Assembly (NCBI GenBank): GCA_045598065.1
Contig: JAZLLJ010000051.1
Span: 1 to 25,563, forward strand
From: RGIG426 sp045598065
GTDB taxonomy: Bacteria > Bacillota > Clostridia > Oscillospirales > Acutalibacteraceae
Direction: 5' to 3'
DNA length: 25,563 nucleotides
A program made the position numbers and the translations under genes. Numbering within the stretch: the stretch's first letter is position 1; every line of letters begins with the position of its first letter. Below, piece by piece: positions 5,789 to 13,267 of the stretch. A model generated the notes under the pieces. That model had not been told where the DNA came from. It did no database searches and was given only the letters and a program-made list of their open reading frames with translations.

Positions 5789-8284
5789 ATGAAACTCTCG
5801 TTTTCCACCAACGGATGGCACGGGTTTGACTTTTCGGAGTTTACCGCGATGGCCACCGATTTGGGATTTGACGGCATCGAGATCCACAACGTTGGTTCGG
5901 CCGTGTTTTCCGGTGTGGGCGCTCCGTTCTCGAAAGAACGCCGTGCCGCCACCGCCAGAGAACTGTGGCGGCTTGGGCTTTCCGTTCCGTGTATCGACGT
6001 GCTCGGCGATATTGCCGACGGTCAGGCGACCGCAGGCGTTGCCGCCGAAACCAAACAGATGATTGACGTGGCCGCCGCCATCGGCGCGCCCTATCTGCGT
6101 ATCCACGCCGGAGAGCAGGGGGACGACGATGCGGTTATCCGTTTTATTACTTCGGTGCTTCCCGATGCGGAGGCGGCAGGCGTGTCACTGCTTATCGAAA
6201 CCGTGGGCATCTACGCGGATACGGCGCGGCTGCGCGGTATTCTTAACCACTTCGCCAGCGACGAAGTCGCGGCGCTTTGGGACGTGCACCATCCCTACCG
6301 TTTTTGCGGTGAAGATCCGGAAGAAACGGTGCAAAACCTCGGCGCGTACATCAAACACGTGCACATTAAAGATTCCGAAATCACCGACGACGGGATGACC
6401 TACTGCTTGCTCGGCGAGGGCGACTTGCCGGTGGAGGCGATTGTCAGCGCTCTCCGCTCGGTGAACTACGACGGCTTCTTCTCGCTCGAATGTTTGCCCG
6501 GTTGGGTGAGTGACCTTGGTGATGAGGGCATCGCGTTCCCACACTTTGTCAACTTTATGCGCCGGTTTGAGCGAAACGGTCGCAATCGGGATGACCGTTT
6601 GTATGATAACAAATCCAAAACCGGCAAATTTCCGTTTAAGAAAGACGCACTTGTTCATATGACCTTTTCGCAGGTGCTGGACAGAATGGTGGAGGAATTC
6701 CCCGATCAACTCGCGTTCAAGTACACGACACTCGATTATACGCGCACCTACAAAGAATTCCGCACGGACGTGGATGATTGCGCCAGAGCGCTTATCGCTC
6801 TCGGTGTGAAAGCCGGCGATAAGGTGGCGGTGTGGGCGAGCAACGTGCCGCAATGGTATATCGCGTTTTGGGCGACCACCAAAATCGGTGCGGTGCTCGT
6901 GACGATGAATACTGCCTACAAAATCCACGAAGCGGAATACCTGCTTCGCCAGTCGGATACCCACACACTCGTGATGATGGAAGAGTGCAACGATGCGAAG
7001 TTTGCCGCGACGATTCGGGAACTGTGCCCCGAACTCAAAGGTCACGATGCTCGCAAATCGCTTCACTGCCACCGCTTGCCGTTCTTGCGGCACGTGGTCA
7101 CGGTGGGATATAAAGACGACGGTTGCCTCACTTGGGAAGAAATGATAGGGATGGCTTCCAAAGTTCCTGCCGAAGAAGTGGCGCGCAGAGCCGCCGCCGT
7201 GGACGTGCACGACGTGGCGAATATGCAGTACACGTCCGGCACGACCGGTTTCCCAAAAGGCGTGATGCTTACCCACTACAACATCGTCAACAATGGCAAA
7301 TGCATCGGCGACCGAATGGATTTGTCCACCGCCGACCGTATGATGGTGCAGGTGCCGATGTTCCACTGTTTCGGCATGGTGCTGTCCATGACCGCCTCAA
7401 TGACACACGGCGCGACACTGTTGCCTCTGCCGTATTTTTCGGCGAAACCGGCGCTTGCGTGCATCGACCGTGAGCGGATTACCTGCTTTAACGGCGTGCC
7501 CACGATGTTTATTGCCATGCTTAGGCATCCGGACTTTGAAAAAACCGACTTTTCGCATATCCGCACCGGTATTATGGCAGGATCCAACTGTCCGCCGGCG
7601 CTGATGCGCGAAGCCGCGGAAAAAATGAATATGACCGAAATTACCAGTGTGTACGGACAGACCGAAGCGTCTCCCGGATGCACGATGGGCAAAAACGAAG
7701 ATACGTTGGACGTCCGTGTGGAAACCGTCGGCTCGGCGCTTCCGCAAATTGAGTGTAAAATTGTCGATCCCGAAACCGGCGCAGAATTGCCGGACGGGCA
7801 GACTGGTGAATTTATTGCTCGCGGCTACAACGTGATGAAGGGGTACTACAAAATGCCCAAAGCCACCGCTGCCGCCATCGACAAAGACGGCTGGCTGCAT
7901 ACGGGCGACCTTGCCTGCCGCGAGCCGGACGGCAACTTCCGCATTACCGGCCGCCTCAAAGATATGATTATCCGCGGCGGTGAGAATATTTATCCTCGCG
8001 AGATTGAGGAGTTCATCTTCACCTGTGACCAGGTAAAGGACGTGCAGGTCATCGGTGTGCCGGATGAACGCTACGGCGAGGAGATCATGGCGTGCATCAT
8101 CCTCAAAGAGGGCGCGACCATCACGGAGGACGAGATGAAAGATTACGTCCGCTCCCACATGGCGCGTCATAAAGTGCCGAAGTACGTGGAGTTCGTGACC
8201 GAGTTCCCGATGAACCACGCCGGCAAAATTCTCAAGTACAAAATGCGCGAAAACGCGATTGAAAAATTGCACTTAAAAACCTGA
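5789..8284 (+). CDS. Fusion: xylose-isomerase-like TIM barrel + AMP-forming acyl-CoA synthetase
   Basis: An 831-residue two-domain protein. Residues 1-260 resemble the sugar phosphate isomerase/epimerase (AP endonuclease 2) TIM barrel. Its usual metal ligands appear present: Glu137 (LLIETVG), Asp165 with His167 (WDVHH), His192 (HVHIKD) and Glu234 (FSLEC). After a charged linker (261-285), residues 286-831 form a complete acyl-CoA synthetase. It carries the AMP-binding motif YTSGTTGFPKG (481-491), VYGQTEASPG, the WLHTGDL motif, GRLKDMIIRGGENIYPREIE and the C-terminal catalytic Lys813 in NHAGKILK. The ligase half would convert a carboxylic acid, ATP and CoA to acyl-CoA, AMP and PPi. The ATG directly abuts the preceding stop codon and uses GAGGAG within that gene, so translation is coupled. 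The reading frame is continuous, with no sign of frameshift. The substrate of either domain is unknown. Confidence 0.88.
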   Translation: MKLSFSTNGWHGFDFSEFTAMATDLGFDGIEIHNVGSAVFSGVGAPFSKERRAATARELWRLGLSVPCIDVLGDIADGQATAGVAAETKQMIDVAAAIGAPYLRIHAGEQGDDDAVIRFITSVLPDAEAAGVSLLIETVGIYADTARLRGILNHFASDEVAALWDVHHPYRFCGEDPEETVQNLGAYIKHVHIKDSEITDDGMTYCLLGEGDLPVEAIVSALRSVNYDGFFSLECLPGWVSDLGDEGIAFPHFVNFMRRFERNGRNRDDRLYDNKSKTGKFPFKKDALVHMTFSQVLDRMVEEFPDQLAFKYTTLDYTRTYKEFRTDVDDCARALIALGVKAGDKVAVWASNVPQWYIAFWATTKIGAVLVTMNTAYKIHEAEYLLRQSDTHTLVMMEECNDAKFAATIRELCPELKGHDARKSLHCHRLPFLRHVVTVGYKDDGCLTWEEMIGMASKVPAEEVARRAAAVDVHDVANMQYTSGTTGFPKGVMLTHYNIVNNGKCIGDRMDLSTADRMMVQVPMFHCFGMVLSMTASMTHGATLLPLPYFSAKPALACIDRERITCFNGVPTMFIAMLRHPDFEKTDFSHIRTGIMAGSNCPPALMREAAEKMNMTEITSVYGQTEASPGCTMGKNEDTLDVRVETVGSALPQIECKIVDPETGAELPDGQTGEFIARGYNVMKGYYKMPKATAAAIDKDGWLHTGDLACREPDGNFRITGRLKDMIIRGGENIYPREIEEFIFTCDQVKDVQVIGVPDERYGEEIMACIILKEGATITEDEMKDYVRSHMARHKVPKYVEFVTEFPMNHAGKILKYKMRENAIEKLHLKT

Positions 8285-8298
8285 AAGGAGTTTTAGAT

Positions 8299-9366
8299 AT
8301 GCTGAACATTAAAATCGAGAAAACGCAAACCCCCAAAGAGAAACCCCAAGACCAAAGCAAACTGGGCTTCGGTAAAATCTTTACCGACCACATGTTTGTG
8401 ATGGATTACACCGAGGGCAAAGGCTGGCACGATCCGCGCATCGTCCCGTTCCAGGATTTGTCCCTCTCTCCGGCGTGCATGGTGTTCCACTATGGCCAGG
8501 AGATGTTTGAGGGCCTCAAAGCCTATCGCGGCGCCGACGGCAAAGCCCGTTTGTTCCGCCCGATTATGAACGCTCGCCGCACCAACGATTCTAACAAACG
8601 TCTGTGCATTCCGCAGCTGCCGGAAGAGGACTTTGTGGAAGCCGTTGCCGCGATCGTGAAAGTGGACGAGGATTGGATTCCGGATGCGCCAGGTACTTCG
8701 CTCTACATCCGCCCGTTCATCATCGCCACCGACTCGTTCCTCGGCGTGGCACCGTCCCAGACCTACAAATTCATCATCATCCTCTCTCCGTCCGGTGCAT
8801 ACTATGCGAGCGGTCTGGAGCCGGTCGGTATCTGGATTGAAGACGACTACGTCCGCGCGGTGCGCGGCGGTATGGGCTTCGCCAAAACCGGCGGTAACTA
8901 CGCGGCTTCTTTGGCGGCGCAGGTCAAAGCGCACGACGACGGCTACTCCCAAGTGCTGTGGCTTGACGGTGTCGAGCGCAAATACATTGAAGAAGTCGGC
9001 GCCATGAACATCTTCTTCAAAATTGACGGCAAAATCGTCACTCCGATGCTCAACGGTTCCATTCTCCCGGGTATCACTCGCAACTCCGTTATTGAGCTGT
9101 GCAAGAGCTGGGGTATGGAAGTGGAAGAGCGCCTTGTTTCCGTGGACGAGCTTCTTGAAGCGCAAAAAACCGGCAAACTGGAAGAGTGCTTCGGTTCCGG
9201 TACGGCGGCGGTTATCTCCCCGGTCGGCAAACTGCGCTATAAAGACGATGTGATGACCATCAACGGCGGCAACATCGGCCCGGTCAGCCAGAAACTCTAC
9301 GATGCCATCACCGGCATCCAGGGCGGCACTGTGGAAGATCCGTTTGATTGGGTGAAGGTCATTTGA
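8299..9366 (+). CDS. ilvE: Branched-chain amino acid aminotransferase
   Basis: A 355-residue fold-type IV PLP enzyme that exchanges the amino group between glutamate and branched-chain 2-oxoacids. Visible motifs are HYGQEMFEGLKAYRG (64-78), LYIRPF, the PLP-lysine segment FAKTGGNYAASL (Lys196), EEVGAMNIFF (231-240) and a C-terminal GSGTAAVISPVG phosphate-binding stretch. Length and motifs match the class of about 350 residues common in Clostridia. The ATG at 8299 follows AAAGGAG, 14 bases after the fusion gene. Its stop codon overlaps the TTG start of the next gene. In this operon it would form the last step to an amino acid (or the first step of degradation). Aromatic 2-oxoacids cannot be excluded as substrates. 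Confidence 0.93.
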   Translation: MLNIKIEKTQTPKEKPQDQSKLGFGKIFTDHMFVMDYTEGKGWHDPRIVPFQDLSLSPACMVFHYGQEMFEGLKAYRGADGKARLFRPIMNARRTNDSNKRLCIPQLPEEDFVEAVAAIVKVDEDWIPDAPGTSLYIRPFIIATDSFLGVAPSQTYKFIIILSPSGAYYASGLEPVGIWIEDDYVRAVRGGMGFAKTGGNYAASLAAQVKAHDDGYSQVLWLDGVERKYIEEVGAMNIFFKIDGKIVTPMLNGSILPGITRNSVIELCKSWGMEVEERLVSVDELLEAQKTGKLEECFGSGTAAVISPVGKLRYKDDVMTINGGNIGPVSQKLYDAITGIQGGTVEDPFDWVKVI

Positions 9367-10079
9367 GTACATTGTTAAAGGACTATCCGTTGTTCGGCGG
9401 CCGCGCACCCAAACGGGTGACGCTGTTCGCCGGGCACTACGGTTCCGGTAAGACGAATATCGCCGTTGACACCGCGCTGGCGCTGAAACAAAGCCGCGCG
9501 CAGGTGGCGATCGCCGACCTCGACATCGTGAACCCCTATTTCCGCACAAAAGATGCGGAAAAGTGGCTTGAGGAGGCCGGTGTGCGGCTGATCGTGTCGC
9601 CCTACGCCAACTCTAACGTGGACGTACCCGCTCTTCCGGCGGAAACGTATGCCATTTTGGACAACCCCGACCTGACGGCGGTGGTGGACGTGGGCGGCGA
9701 CGACCGCGGAGCGCTCGCGCTCGGGCGGTATGCCGAGTCGATTGTCAACGAAAACGATTACGAGATGCTTCTCGTCATCAACAAATACCGTCCGCTTACC
9801 CGTACGGGCGCGGATGCGGTGGAAGTGATGCGAGAGATTGAGGATGCCGGCAAAATCAAATTTACCGGCATCGTCAACAACTCGAACTTAGGCGACGAAA
9901 CCACCGCCGAGGACGTGTTGTCCTCGCAGGAATACGCCGCCGACATTTCCGCAAGAACGGGACTGCCCATCGTGATGACCACGGTGAAAGCTTCGTTGTT
10001 GCCGGAACTTTCCGGTAAGATTGCGGATTTGTTTCCGCTGTCTCTCTACGTAAAACAAGCGTGGGCGCGTGGGTGCTGA
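9363..10079 (+). CDS. P-loop ATPase (CobQ/MinD-like) of an oxidoreductase operon
   Basis: A 238-residue cytosolic nucleotide-binding protein. The Walker A motif is GHYGSGKT (24-31). A switch-like IADLDIVNPYFRTKD and a Walker B strand VVDVGGDDRGAL follow. This is the SIMIBI (CobQ/MinD/ParA) arrangement, but no signature Lys before the P-loop is obvious. I chose the TTG at 9363, which overlaps the aminotransferase stop as TTGA and has GGGTGAAGG five bases upstream. A TTG at 9348 would place the start inside that Shine-Dalgarno stretch. It lies between the aminotransferase and the ferredoxin-like subunit, so it probably helps assemble, load with Fe-S or gate the oxidoreductase. Its exact role is not known. 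Confidence 0.85.
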   Translation: MSTLLKDYPLFGGRAPKRVTLFAGHYGSGKTNIAVDTALALKQSRAQVAIADLDIVNPYFRTKDAEKWLEEAGVRLIVSPYANSNVDVPALPAETYAILDNPDLTAVVDVGGDDRGALALGRYAESIVNENDYEMLLVINKYRPLTRTGADAVEVMREIEDAGKIKFTGIVNNSNLGDETTAEDVLSSQEYAADISARTGLPIVMTTVKASLLPELSGKIADLFPLSLYVKQAWARGC

Positions 10080-10101
10080 CGCAGAATAAGGAGGAATTCC
10101 C

Positions 10102-10308
10102 ATGGCAAAAGTCACATTTGACAAAGAGCGCTGTAAGGGTTGTGGGCTGTGCGTCGGCGCTTGCCCGAAACACATTGTGGCGCTGGCAGAAGACGTTATC
10201 AACGGCAAGGGCTATCACCCGGCAGGTTGTGTAAACCCTGACGAGTGCATCGGCTGCGCGTTTTGCGCGACCATGTGCCCCGATTGCGTGATTACGGTTG
10301 AAAAGTAA
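10102..10308 (+). CDS. 2-oxoacid:ferredoxin oxidoreductase, delta (2[4Fe-4S]) subunit
   Basis: A 68-residue ferredoxin-like subunit with two clusters: CKGCGLCVGACP (13-24) and CIGCAFCATMCP (50-61). Both follow CxxCxxCxxxCP and each binds one [4Fe-4S]. It carries electrons between the TPP site of the beta subunit and soluble ferredoxin. The ATG at 10102 is preceded by AAGGAGG. It is the first of four consecutive subunit genes and ends 14 bases before the alpha subunit. This delta-alpha-beta-gamma arrangement is usual for VOR/KOR enzymes in anaerobes. Confidence 0.92.
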   Translation: MAKVTFDKERCKGCGLCVGACPKHIVALAEDVINGKGYHPAGCVNPDECIGCAFCATMCPDCVITVEK

Positions 10309-10322
10309 GGAGGTTTTTTGAA

Positions 10323-11390
10323 ATGGCCGATAAGGTTCTTATGAAGGGTAACGAAGCCCTGGCGGAAGCCGCGATTATGGCAGGCTGCCGTCACTATTTC
10401 GGTTACCCGATTACGCCCCAGACGGAAGTTGCGGCGTATATGTCCAAACGGATGCCCAAAGTGGACGGCGTGTTTCTGCAGGCAGAAAGCGAAATCGCCG
10501 CCATCAATATGGTCATCGGCGTTTCCTCGACGGGTAAACGTGTCATGACCAGTAGTTCTTCCCCCGGAATCTCGCTGAAGAGCGAAGGTTTGTCTTACCT
10601 CGCAGGTTGCGACCTGCCGGCGCTCGTTGTCAACGTGCAGCGCGGCGGCCCGGGCCTCGGCGGTATCCAACCGTCCCAGTCGGACTACTTCCATGCCACT
10701 CGCGGTGCCGGTCACGGCGACTTCCATATGATTGTGCTTGCCCCGAACTCGGTGCAGGAGATGGTCAACTTGACCTTCAAGGGCTTCGATTTGGCGGACA
10801 AATATCGTATGACCGCGATGCTGCTCGCGGACGGCACGATGGGCCAGATGATGGAGCCGGTGTCGCTCGACCAAGGCGTTGTCAACACCTACGAAAAACC
10901 GTGGGCGCTGACCGGTACGAAATGCGAGCGCGAGCCGAACATCGTCAACTCTCTGCTCATGGATCCGGAAACCCTTGAGCGCTTAAACTTCGAGCGCTTT
11001 GAGCGCTATGCCCAAATTGAGCGCGACGAAGTGATGTATGAGGAATATCTCATGGACGATGCGGAGTACTGTGTCGTGGCGTTCGGCGTTGCCGCGCGCG
11101 TGTCCAAAAATGCGATTGACGAAGCCCGTAAACAGGGCATCAAAGTCGGTATGATCCGCCCGATTACGCTGTGGCCGTTCCCGAAAGCGGTGCTGAATGC
11201 CGCCGCCGACAAGGTCAAGGCGTTTGTGTCGGTGGAGCTGTCCATGGGTCAGATGGTGGAAGACGTGGAACTCGCCACCCGTTGCAAAAAGCCGGTGCTT
11301 TTATGCAACCGTGTGGGCGGTATGATTCCGACCACCAAAAACGTGTTGGATTCCATTAACAAAGCTGTGGAAATCGGAGGTGCCGAATAA
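10323..11390 (+). CDS. vorB: 2-oxoacid:ferredoxin oxidoreductase, alpha subunit (VorB type)
   Basis: A 355-residue alpha subunit. The N-terminal domain begins with LMKGNEALAEAAIMAG and GYPITPQTEV (residues 27-36), continues with LQAESEIAAINMVIGVSSTG and TSSSSPGISLKSEGLSYLAG, and includes QRGGPGLGGIQPSQSDYF. These are hallmarks of the VorB/KorA group. The complex cleaves or forms the bond between CO2 and an acyl-CoA: 2-oxoacid + CoA + 2 oxidised ferredoxin to acyl-CoA + CO2 + 2 reduced ferredoxin, reversibly. Substrate could be a branched-chain 2-oxoacid, 2-oxoglutarate or an aryl analogue. The neighbouring aminotransferase favours branched-chain. The start follows AAGGAGG. The last base of the stop TAA is the first base of the beta subunit ATG. 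Confidence 0.93.
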   Translation: MADKVLMKGNEALAEAAIMAGCRHYFGYPITPQTEVAAYMSKRMPKVDGVFLQAESEIAAINMVIGVSSTGKRVMTSSSSPGISLKSEGLSYLAGCDLPALVVNVQRGGPGLGGIQPSQSDYFHATRGAGHGDFHMIVLAPNSVQEMVNLTFKGFDLADKYRMTAMLLADGTMGQMMEPVSLDQGVVNTYEKPWALTGTKCEREPNIVNSLLMDPETLERLNFERFERYAQIERDEVMYEEYLMDDAEYCVVAFGVAARVSKNAIDEARKQGIKVGMIRPITLWPFPKAVLNAAADKVKAFVSVELSMGQMVEDVELATRCKKPVLLCNRVGGMIPTTKNVLDSINKAVEIGGAE

Positions 11391-12139
11391 TGACTGTTTT
11401 TGAAAAACCGCAGGCGCTGACCGAAGCGCCGTTGCACTACTGCCCGGGTTGTACCCACGGCATTATCCACCGTCTTGTGGCGGAGGCTATTGACGAACTT
11501 GGCATCCGCGGCCGCACCATCGGTGTTGCCTCCGTCGGTTGCTCCGTGTTCTCTTACAACTACTTCAACTGCGATATGGTGCAGGCGGCTCACGGCCGCG
11601 CGCCGGCAGTTGCCACCGGTGTGAAACGTTCTGACTCGAACAACATCGTGTTCACCTATCAGGGCGACGGCGACCTCGCCGCCATCGGTACCGCGGAAAC
11701 TGTCCACTCGGCCGGCCGCCGCGAGAATATCACCGTCATCTTCGTCAACAATGCCATTTACGGCATGACCGGCGGTCAGATGGCGCCGACCACTCTGCCG
11801 GGCCAAGTCACCCAGACTTCGCCGTACGGCCGTGACGTGACCAAAGTCGGTTATCCGATCAAAGTGTGCGAACTGCTCTCCAACGTGGACGGCGCGGCGT
11901 ACCTTGAGCGTGTGGCGGTCAACAACGTGCAGAACATCAAAAAAGCGAAAAAAGCCATTAAAAAGGCGTTCCAAAATCAGATTGAGGGCAAAGGCTTCTC
12001 GCTCGTCGAGGTGGTGTCCACCTGCCCGACCAACTGGGGCATGGCGCCGGACAAAGCGCTCAACTGGCTGGAAGAAAATATGCTTCCGTATTATCCGCTT
12101 GGTGTTTACAAAGACATTACCGCAGAGGAGGAGAAATAA
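11390..12139 (+). CDS. 2-oxoacid:ferredoxin oxidoreductase, beta (TPP-binding) subunit
   Basis: A 249-residue subunit that binds thiamine pyrophosphate and a proximal [4Fe-4S]. Cluster Cys residues are in HYCPGCTHG (Cys18, Cys21) with Cys51 in VGCSVF. The TPP motif is GDGDLAAIG (92-100), completed by NNAIYGMTGGQ (120-130), and a TSPYGRD-type segment follows. It starts in the overlap TAATG with the alpha gene, which implies translational coupling and 1:1 synthesis. It ends one base before the gamma gene. The length and motif set fit the VOR/KOR beta family. Confidence 0.93.
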   Translation: MTVFEKPQALTEAPLHYCPGCTHGIIHRLVAEAIDELGIRGRTIGVASVGCSVFSYNYFNCDMVQAAHGRAPAVATGVKRSDSNNIVFTYQGDGDLAAIGTAETVHSAGRRENITVIFVNNAIYGMTGGQMAPTTLPGQVTQTSPYGRDVTKVGYPIKVCELLSNVDGAAYLERVAVNNVQNIKKAKKAIKKAFQNQIEGKGFSLVEVVSTCPTNWGMAPDKALNWLEENMLPYYPLGVYKDITAEEEK

Positions 12140-12140
12140 G

Positions 12141-12671
12141 ATGCAAAAACAGATTTTGATTACCGGTTTCGGCGGTCAGGGCATTTTGTTCTCCGGAAAA
12201 TTCCTCGCCTATGACGGACTGCTCAAAGGCAAAGAGTTGTCTTGGCTTCCGTCCTACGGCCCGGAAATGCGCGGCGGTACCGCCAACTGCTCGGTCATTC
12301 TGAGCGACGAGCCGGTGGGTTCGCCCATCGTCCTCAACCCGGACATTCTTATTTCGATGAACGTCCCGTCTCTCGACAAATACGAGAACGAGACGGTCGC
12401 AGGCGGTCAGATTTTTTATGACAGCTCGCTTATCGACCGTGACGTTACCCGTAAAGACGTGGAAGTGTATCCCATTCCGGCTACCCAAATGGCGTCGGAC
12501 GAGAACCTGCCCGGCCTTGCGAATATGATTCTCATCGGCCACGTGATGGCAAAAACCGGTCTGCTGACTCTCGAAGATGCGGACGTGGTGCTTGCTAAAA
12601 TGGTGCCGGCGAAGAAAGCGCATTTGATTGATTCCAACAAAAAGGCGCTCGAGCTGGGCTTCAACTATTGA
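12141..12671 (+). CDS. 2-oxoacid:ferredoxin oxidoreductase, gamma subunit
   Basis: A 176-residue subunit beginning MQKQILITGFGGQGILFSGK, with GFGGQG as the signature of this family, then SYGPEMRGGTANCSVI (38-53). The gamma subunit is thought to contribute to CoA binding. The ATG at 12141 is one base after the beta stop and uses the GGAGGAG that lies inside the end of that gene. The same frame is open upstream to 11904, but that stretch overlaps the beta subunit and is not part of this protein. Together the four genes make a complete heterotetramer. Confidence 0.92.
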   Translation: MQKQILITGFGGQGILFSGKFLAYDGLLKGKELSWLPSYGPEMRGGTANCSVILSDEPVGSPIVLNPDILISMNVPSLDKYENETVAGGQIFYDSSLIDRDVTRKDVEVYPIPATQMASDENLPGLANMILIGHVMAKTGLLTLEDADVVLAKMVPAKKAHLIDSNKKALELGFNY

Positions 12672-12692
12672 TTTTTTCAAAGAGGTGTCCTT

Positions 12693-13244
12693 ATGACGGA
12701 ACAACTGAAAGAGATTGGCCAGCGTCTGATGGCGTTGCGTGACGTTTGTGAACTTACCCCTGAACAAGCTGCGGAGAAATTGGAGATTTCGACGGAGGAG
12801 TATCTCGCCTATGAAAAAGGCGAACTGGATTTTTCGTTTAGTTTTCTCTATAACGCTGCCAGTCTGTTCGGTGTGGACGTGCTGGACATTTTGAGCGGCG
12901 AGTCCCCGAAACTGTCCATGTGCACCGTGGTCAAAGCAGGCAAAGGCTATGCTGTCACGCGTAACAAAGACTATGACTACAAACATTTAGCACTGACCTT
13001 CCGCGGCAAAAAAGCCGAACCGCTTCTTGTAACGGTGAAGCCGGATGCCAAAGAGCCCCATCTCAACAGTCACGACGGGCAGGAGTTTAACTACCTGCTT
13101 TCGGGCGAAATGCGGTTTTTCCTCGGAGACACCAGTTACGATTTGACCGAGGGGGACAGCGTCTATTTTGACTCGTCCCTGCCTCATGCGATGCAGGTGC
13201 TTGGCGATAAACCCGCCAAGTTCCTTGCCGTCGTTCTCAAATAA
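12693..13244 (+). CDS. XRE-family regulator with C-terminal cupin domain
   Basis: A 183-residue protein with a helix-turn-helix at about residues 5-65 (IGQRLMALRD, LTPEQAAEKLEISTEEYLAY) and a cupin at about 100-183 (HDGQEFNYLLSGEMRFFLGD, LTEGDSVYFDSSLPHAM). XRE-cupin proteins are usually transcription factors in which the cupin senses a small ligand, and they often lie beside acyl-CoA synthetase genes. The second cupin motif keeps a His, and the first has a His (EPHLNSHDGQE) that could bind metal. The gene is 21 bases after the gamma subunit and 23 bases before the acyl-CoA synthetase, so it is in the operon it may regulate. It may instead act elsewhere in the chromosome. The start follows AAAGAGGTG. 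Confidence 0.88.
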   Translation: MTEQLKEIGQRLMALRDVCELTPEQAAEKLEISTEEYLAYEKGELDFSFSFLYNAASLFGVDVLDILSGESPKLSMCTVVKAGKGYAVTRNKDYDYKHLALTFRGKKAEPLLVTVKPDAKEPHLNSHDGQEFNYLLSGEMRFFLGDTSYDLTEGDSVYFDSSLPHAMQVLGDKPAKFLAVVLK

Positions 13245-13267
13245 TTGCGCGCATTTAGGAGTAGACT

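Noticed and set aside
4277..6106. A 609-codon open frame on the minus strand across the T-box leader and the LeuA-like gene
   Set aside because: It is antisense to a strongly supported gene, runs through the T-box, has His/Arg/Phe-rich composition without recognisable motifs, and results from codon bias of the plus-strand gene.
6185..9549. Long minus-strand open frames (6185-7366, 7397-8272, 8293-9549) opposite the fusion and ilvE genes
   Set aside because: All are in antisense register to well-supported enzymes, with no credible ribosome binding sites and His-rich nonsense translations.
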